From Variovorax sp. dw_308 (GTDB lineage: Bacteria; Pseudomonadota; Gammaproteobacteria; Burkholderiales; Burkholderiaceae_C): 64,000 bases of DNA. Positions within the stretch are counted from its first letter, which is position 1, and every line of letters begins with the position of its first letter. Positions 62,652 through 64,000 of this stretch are shown here, one piece after another. The translations under genes and the position numbers were made by a program. The notes beneath the pieces are model-generated. The model saw nothing but the letters and a program-made list of their open reading frames with translations, was not told the origin of the DNA and made no database searches. The stretch lies in contig NZ_JAATOM010000011.1 of assembly GCF_019207085.1 (NCBI RefSeq), positions 1 to 64,000 of the forward strand. The letters run 5' to 3'.

Positions 62652-63325
62652 CCTTCCTCGCGCAGGAGGTAGCCGAGGCCGCGCAAGGTCATCAACGCAG
62701 TGCCGGTGCCGGCGAGCTTCTTGCGCAGACGGTAGACCACGACTTCGATGGCCTCGTACTGCACCTCGGTCTCGCCGGGGAACACCAGTTCGAACAGCCG
62801 TTCCTTCGTCACGGCATGGCCGGGCCTGGCCATCAGCGCGGTGAGCAGGGCCAGTTCGCGCGGGGTGAGTTCCATCACCTCGCCGCGGTGGTAGATGGCG
62901 CCGCTATCGGCCTCGAAGCGCAGCGCGCCCACCTGTTGCGGTCGCTCCGGGTCGGCGCCCATGCCATGGTGGCGGCGCCGCAGTGCGCGCAGCCGCGCCT
63001 CCAGTTCGTCCAGGTCGAAGGGCTTGGGCAGGTAGTCGTCGGCGCCCGCGTTGAGGCCCATGATGCGGTCGCCCACGGTGCCGCGCGCGGTCAGCAGCAG
63101 CACGGGAGTGCGCAGGCCCGCGGCGCGCGCCTGGGCCAGCACCTGCAGGCCGTCGAGGTTGGGCAGGCTGAGGTCGAGCGCGACCACGTCGGGCTCCAGT
63201 TCGCGCCACTGCGCCACCGCCAGCGCGCCGTCCCCGCAGAGGCGCACGTCAATGCGGCGCCGCGCCAGCGCGCGCTGCAGCGTGGCCTGCATCGATGGGT
63301 CATCCTCGACCAGCAGGAGTTTCAT
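62648..63325 (-). CDS. TctD-like OmpR-family response regulator
   Basis: This 225-residue regulator has a receiver domain (acidic pocket EDD at 7-9, phospho-acceptor D51 in ALDLSLPN, and the conserved Lys in LPKPFD). The winged-helix DNA-binding domain follows (ELTPRELALLTALM; VYRLRKKLAGTG). It pairs with the kinase directly downstream and probably activates the divergent binding-protein gene. Confidence 0.9.
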   Translation of the reverse strand: MKLLLVEDDPSMQATLQRALARRRIDVRLCGDGALAVAQWRELEPDVVALDLSLPNLDGLQVLAQARAAGLRTPVLLLTARGTVGDRIMGLNAGADDYLPKPFDLDELEARLRALRRRHHGMGADPERPQQVGALRFEADSGAIYHRGEVMELTPRELALLTALMARPGHAVTKERLFELVFPGETEVQYEAIEVVVYRLRKKLAGTGTALMTLRGLGYLLREEG

Positions 63326-63449
63326 TCAGCCTTCGAATTTCATGTGATCCGCCCCACGGATTGGGCGCGGTCGATGGCCCTTGCAGGGTTCAGTGTTTTC
63401 CCCAAGACGCAGGACAGCCAACTGACAGCAAGGCGGCGCATGATACCCA

Positions 63450-63477
63450 GTCAGCTTCCGGTCAGTACCACAGTCAC
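63450..63477 (+). promoter_or_regulatory. Candidate TctD-like direct repeats
   Basis: GTCAG at 63450 and 63461 and GTCAC at 63473 are spaced by 11 and 12 bases, close to one helical turn, the form expected for OmpR-family regulators. They lie 16-43 bases before the TctC-like start. Confidence 0.3.
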
Positions 63478-63492
63478 AGGAGACCTTCTCAT

Positions 63493-64000
63493 ATGCGTCG
63501 CGATACCTTTCTGAAATCCCTTGCAGCACTGGCCGCCACCGGTGCCCTGCCTCTGTCGGCCTGGGCTGCGGCCAACGTCAAGATGATGATCCCCGCCAAC
63601 CCCGGCGGCGGCTGGGACACCACCGGCCGCGCGCTGGGCAAGGCCATGTCGGACGGCAAGCTCGCCGACACCGTCACCTACGACAACAAGGGCGGCGCCG
63701 CCGGCGCGCTGGGCCTGGCCCAGTTCGTGAACGGCTCCAAGGGCGATCCGAACGCGCTGATGGTGATGGGCTCCGTGATGCTCGGCGGCATCATCACCGG
63801 CAAGCCCCCGGTCAAGCTCGAACAGGCCACGCCGCTGGCGCGCCTGACCACCGAATACAACGTCTTCGTTCTGCCGGCCAACTCGCCGCTCAAGTCGATG
63901 GCCGACGTGGTCGCGCAACTCAAGAAGGACCCGGGCAGCGTCAAGTGGGGCGGCGGTTCGCGCGGCTCCACCGAGCACATCGCCGCGGCCATGATCGCGC
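63493..64000 (+). CDS. TctC-like tripartite tricarboxylate binding protein (partial)
   Basis: The first 169 residues are visible before the window ends. The N-terminal signal (MRRDTFLKSLAALAATGALP) ends near AWA/AAN and is followed by VKMMIPANPGGGWDTTGRALG, typical of TctC. Divergence from the TctD/TctE-like pair suggests it delivers a tricarboxylate to TctAB membrane proteins just outside the window. Confidence 0.85.
   Translation, partial: MRRDTFLKSLAALAATGALPLSAWAAANVKMMIPANPGGGWDTTGRALGKAMSDGKLADTVTYDNKGGAAGALGLAQFVNGSKGDPNALMVMGSVMLGGIITGKPPVKLEQATPLARLTTEYNVFVLPANSPLKSMADVVAQLKKDPGSVKWGGGSRGSTEHIAAAMIA

Overview
The window looks like the chromosome of a high-GC betaproteobacterium of the Comamonadaceae, most likely Variovorax or a close relative. 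This rests on codon use, on gene families typical of that group (Gram-negative porin, many Bug/TctC-type binding proteins, LIV-type ABC transporters) and on the co-localised nad and pan genes. It is an inference from content, not a database match. No rRNA, tRNA or CRISPR array was seen.

Layout. (1) Positions 1-about 4000 are an AT-rich integrated element, all on the minus strand: a partial unknown gene, a DUF3987-type P-loop protein, an AlpA-like regulator, a small unknown protein and a P4-type tyrosine integrase. A stranded Rho-independent terminator marks the probable right-hand insertion scar. (2) 4274-6761 holds a porin, an FHA-domain protein and a PPK2 polyphosphate kinase. (3) 6967-34443 is a large catabolic island: opine-dehydrogenase-like and 3-hydroxyacyl-CoA-dehydrogenase-like enzymes, an alpha/beta-hydrolase-fold protein, a MarR regulator, a two-gene indolepyruvate ferredoxin oxidoreductase (IOR), a flavin/[2Fe-2S] reductase, two paralogous Rieske dioxygenases (alpha and beta), two CoA ligases, a thiolase-like protein without its nucleophilic Cys, a DUF35-SDR fusion, an isatin-hydrolase-like cyclase, two more SDRs, and a LIV-type ABC importer with three binding proteins and a fused LivM-LivG. 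Three promoters in the island share a 12-bp operator-like motif, one of them next to marR. (4) 34484-41633 holds a sulfatase and a GntR regulator divergent from an EthD-like protein, a TRAP transporter and a type II dehydroquinase-like enzyme. (5) 41746-49549 carries gamma-glutamyltransferase and cofactor biosynthesis genes (nadC-nadA, then panC, panB, panD and nadB on the other strand). (6) 49686-59905 is a second accessory catabolic and uptake locus: a GntR-led minus-strand run (two Bug proteins, MmgE/PrpD, an amino-acid-type binding lipoprotein, an Ldh2-family dehydrogenase, an MBL-fold protein) divergent from an M20 amidohydrolase and an MHS transporter. (7) 59919-64000 has a small membrane protein, a DOPA-dioxygenase-like protein, Hsp15, a TctE/TctD-like two-component system and the start of a TctC-like binding protein.

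Main interpretation. The island fits aerobic degradation of an indole-type acid, most likely indole-3-acetate, resembling the iad-type auxin-degradation locus reported for Variovorax. The sequence supports a specific route. The two Rieske systems would make oxindole- and then dioxindole-acetate. A CoA ligase would activate the acid. The Cys-less thiolase with its DUF35 partner would act as an Ltp2-like retro-aldolase, releasing isatin and acetyl-CoA. The cyclase would hydrolyse isatin to isatinate, a 2-oxo acid that IOR could convert to anthraniloyl-CoA. The families and motifs are visible in the sequence; the order and substrates are inference.
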